DNA from: a virus
Strand: one strand, 5' to 3'
Virus record (IMG/VR): IMGVR_UViG_3300005099_000039
Coordinates: 1 to 21,199 of that record
Length of the DNA: 21,199 nt
Under the pieces are notes generated by a model. The model saw only the letters and a list, made by a program, of their open reading frames with translations, was not told the origin of the DNA and made no database searches. The translations under genes were made by a program, and so were the position numbers. Each line of letters opens with the position of its first letter. Positions within the stretch are counted from its first letter, which is position 1. Below, one piece after another: positions 19,791-21,199 of this stretch.

Positions 19791-20210
19791 TTATCCCCTT
19801 CTGCGGCGTCTTCTTTTGGGCTGTTCTGGTTTTTCAGCTTCATTGCTATCTTCTGCGGTGTTCTCTTCACCTGTCATATTACCTGTTATATTTTCAATAT
19901 TTTCAGGATTTTCAGGAGCTTCTTCTGCCACTGATTCTGAAGCTGCCGCCACCTCCGCAGGTGCTTCTGATTCAGGAGACGCCGCCATTTTCAAATTTGC
20001 CGAAGTTGTGCCTTCAGGAGCTTCTTCAGGCGTCGCTTGAGCTGCTTGAGAAGCAGACTGTTCCTCATCAGGTTTCACCTCCACCAGTAGTCCTGATCTT
20101 ACAAAAAACTCCATTACTGCGGGATCACCCTCCAGCAGATCGTCATCCTTTACCAACTTGCCATTAAAGTAAAAGTTAGCAACCTTTGAACTCTTTTTGT
20201 AAAGCGCCAT
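19791..20210 (-). CDS. Small acidic protein next to the capsid gene
   Basis: This 139-residue protein has a short N-terminal domain, ANFYFNGKLVKDDDLLEGDP then VMEFFVRSGLLVEV (about 11-44), similar in pattern to small domains encoded beside capsid genes in other phages. It continues as a long Glu/Ala/Pro/Ser-rich, probably disordered region (45-130) and ends in KRRRRRRG. A disordered acidic stretch with an Arg cluster at the very end is unusual and could bind capsid or DNA. The start at 20210 follows GGAGGAAATGTA; an upstream in-frame extension to 20279 is rejected because it would begin inside the terminator-like hairpin. It lies 89 nt downstream of the capsid gene, past that hairpin. Possible head-fibre, decoration or assembly protein; function not established. 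Confidence 0.7.
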   Translation of the reverse strand: MALYKKSSKVANFYFNGKLVKDDDLLEGDPAVMEFFVRSGLLVEVKPDEEQSASQAAQATPEEAPEGTTSANLKMAASPESEAPAEVAAASESVAEEAPENPENIENITGNMTGEENTAEDSNEAEKPEQPKRRRRRRG

Positions 20211-20254
20211 TACATTTCCTCCATGTGAGCAATAAGGTGAACAATAGAAAGAAA

Positions 20255-20285
20255 GGGGCAGCAGGTCAATAAAACCCACTGCCCC
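20255..20285 (-). terminator. Terminator-like hairpin after the capsid gene
   Basis: On the minus strand the capsid stop (20302-20300) is followed by an inverted repeat: GGGGCAGTGGG pairs with CCTGCTGCCCC (11 pairs including two wobbles) around a 9-nt loop, then TTTCTTTCT. The stem is GC-rich and strong; the T-run is interrupted, so termination is probably partial. This would let capsid mRNA be much more abundant than downstream message. Confidence 0.6.
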
Positions 20286-20299
20286 GCCGCCCTTGTCAA

Positions 20300-21199
20300 T
20301 TATAGATTCTGAACGGTTACTGTGCCGTAGTAGTAATCACGCAGACGCTTATTGGCATAGCGACTGCGAAACAGCTTTTTCGCCTTGCCATCATCAGGAT
20401 CAATGAAGGTCTCAATCGAAGTAACAGGCACATAAGGCAGATGAGCAAATCCCGCATCGAGGAAGCTCGGACCTTTGAATCCAACAAGGATAGTATTAGA
20501 AGCCAAGTAGGGGTCTTGATAGACCAGCCACTTGTTCTGCAAAGTTCCAATTTTCCAGATGCCGAAAGTGCCTGTGGTTGGAGTGAATGAAGTCGGGGTA
20601 ACTACACCAGACTGGAATTTTTCTGGAGTTTCGGTTTCAGGCGACCAGAAGAACGGCTGGTAATCACCATGCGTGGAGAGCTGCTGGAATACTACAGCTA
20701 TATCAGGCGGCACAATTATGAAGTTAGCGGGACCTCTCTTGTTCCGCTTGTGAATTGTATTGGCAACCTTCGATATGGCGGTAGTAAGCGTTCTGAAGTG
20801 GTCATGCTGGGTAATTCCAGAGGGCACGGTGGCATCCCAAACAACAGAGATGCCTGAAGCTGCCGCTGCTACCAACAGATGCTCTATGATTTCCCTGTCG
20901 ATTTCCAGAGAAAGCTGGTTTGCGGCATCTTCAATGAACTCACTTTCAATATCCAGTCCCCAATAAGCCATCATGTCTTCAGCCGCTTCAGGAGTCCAGA
21001 TGATTTTTAGCGACCTATCCTCAACTCTAACTTCTTCCATTGAGATGTCATAGCGAATGGCAGGCCGCTTTTTATTGCCCTCCATCACATACTTGTAATC
21101 TACAGTAACAGGAGTATTGTTGTCGGGGGCACTCTTGAAGGTGACGCTAATAGCGCCCGTTGCATAATTGATTGTGCCCGAATCTATCTGATCTCCTAC
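20300..21199 (-). CDS. Major capsid protein, T4 gp23-like (5' end outside window)
   Basis: The visible 299 residues are the C-terminal part; the frame continues past the window edge. It matches the gp23 family in order: EVRVEDRSLKIIWTPEAAED, then MAYWGLDIESEFIEDAANQL and SLEIDREIIEHLL (the long E-loop/spine-helix region), NFIIVPPDIAVVFQQL, VYQDPYLASNTILVGFKG and the late DAGFAHLPYVPVT with RSRYA near the C-terminus. These are hallmarks of the HK97-fold capsid of T4-type phages. The first visible part holds a beta-type module (GTINYATG then VTVDYKY) also found in the sheath and gpI-like proteins, probably a surface insertion before the conserved core. The codon at 21088 is an internal GTG, not the start. 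A strong hairpin follows the stop. Confidence 0.88.
   Translation of the reverse strand, partial: VGDQIDSGTINYATGAISVTFKSAPDNNTPVTVDYKYVMEGNKKRPAIRYDISMEEVRVEDRSLKIIWTPEAAEDMMAYWGLDIESEFIEDAANQLSLEIDREIIEHLLVAAAASGISVVWDATVPSGITQHDHFRTLTTAISKVANTIHKRNKRGPANFIIVPPDIAVVFQQLSTHGDYQPFFWSPETETPEKFQSGVVTPTSFTPTTGTFGIWKIGTLQNKWLVYQDPYLASNTILVGFKGPSFLDAGFAHLPYVPVTSIETFIDPDDGKAKKLFRSRYANKRLRDYYYGTVTVQNL

Noticed and set aside
20211-20279. N-terminal extension of the acidic capsid-side protein
   Set aside because: It would start inside the terminator-like hairpin; GGAGG directly before the ATG at 20210 fits better.

Overview
The window is a late structural-gene block of a contractile-tailed (myovirus-type) bacteriophage or prophage. 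Every credible gene is on the minus strand, so transcription runs from position 21199 towards 1. The genes are tightly packed, with many ATGA-type overlaps and strong AGGAGG Shine-Dalgarno (SD) sites, which indicates a bacterial host. The host cannot be named. The composition leans AT with heavy ATA and AGA use. No integrase, tRNA, rRNA, CRISPR or metabolic gene is present.

Layout in transcription order. (1) Head and neck, 21199-15242: a T4 gp23-like major capsid protein (5' end outside the window), a hairpin terminator-like element, a small acidic protein, a gp13-like neck protein, five poorly characterised small virion or neck proteins (one with two zinc knuckles), a basic 226-residue protein and a probable tail terminator. 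(2) Tail shaft, 15220-11958: tail sheath, gp19-like tail tube and a second tube-like paralogue. (3) A ribbon-helix-helix DNA-binding protein, then a gp26-like tail assembly chaperone that continues into a second reading frame through a canonical -1 slippery site, then the 1025-residue tape measure. (4) Baseplate, 7533-1: LysM protein, gpD/gp27-like hub, gpV/gp5-like spike, a proline-rich triple-repeat protein, gp25-like wedge, gp6/gpJ-like wedge and a P2 gpI-like tail protein running off the left edge. T4-type capsid and tube proteins are thus combined with a compact P2/Mu/eCIS-style baseplate order.

The most unusual signal is a dispersed perfect palindrome, TTTGCAATCATGATTGCAAA, or close variants of it. 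It occurs eight times, only at gene junctions and in front of the SD site of the next gene. The copies divide the block into functional modules. Two diverged copies keep the 8-base arms TTTGCAAT/ATTGCAAA but change the centre. In the other six the central ATG opens a mini-ORF beginning MIA(K/R) that ends at or near the next start codon. Other points of interest are the chaperone frameshift, a beta-type sequence module shared by capsid, sheath (twice) and a tail protein, and a truncated duplication of the ribbon-helix-helix gene start beside one palindrome.
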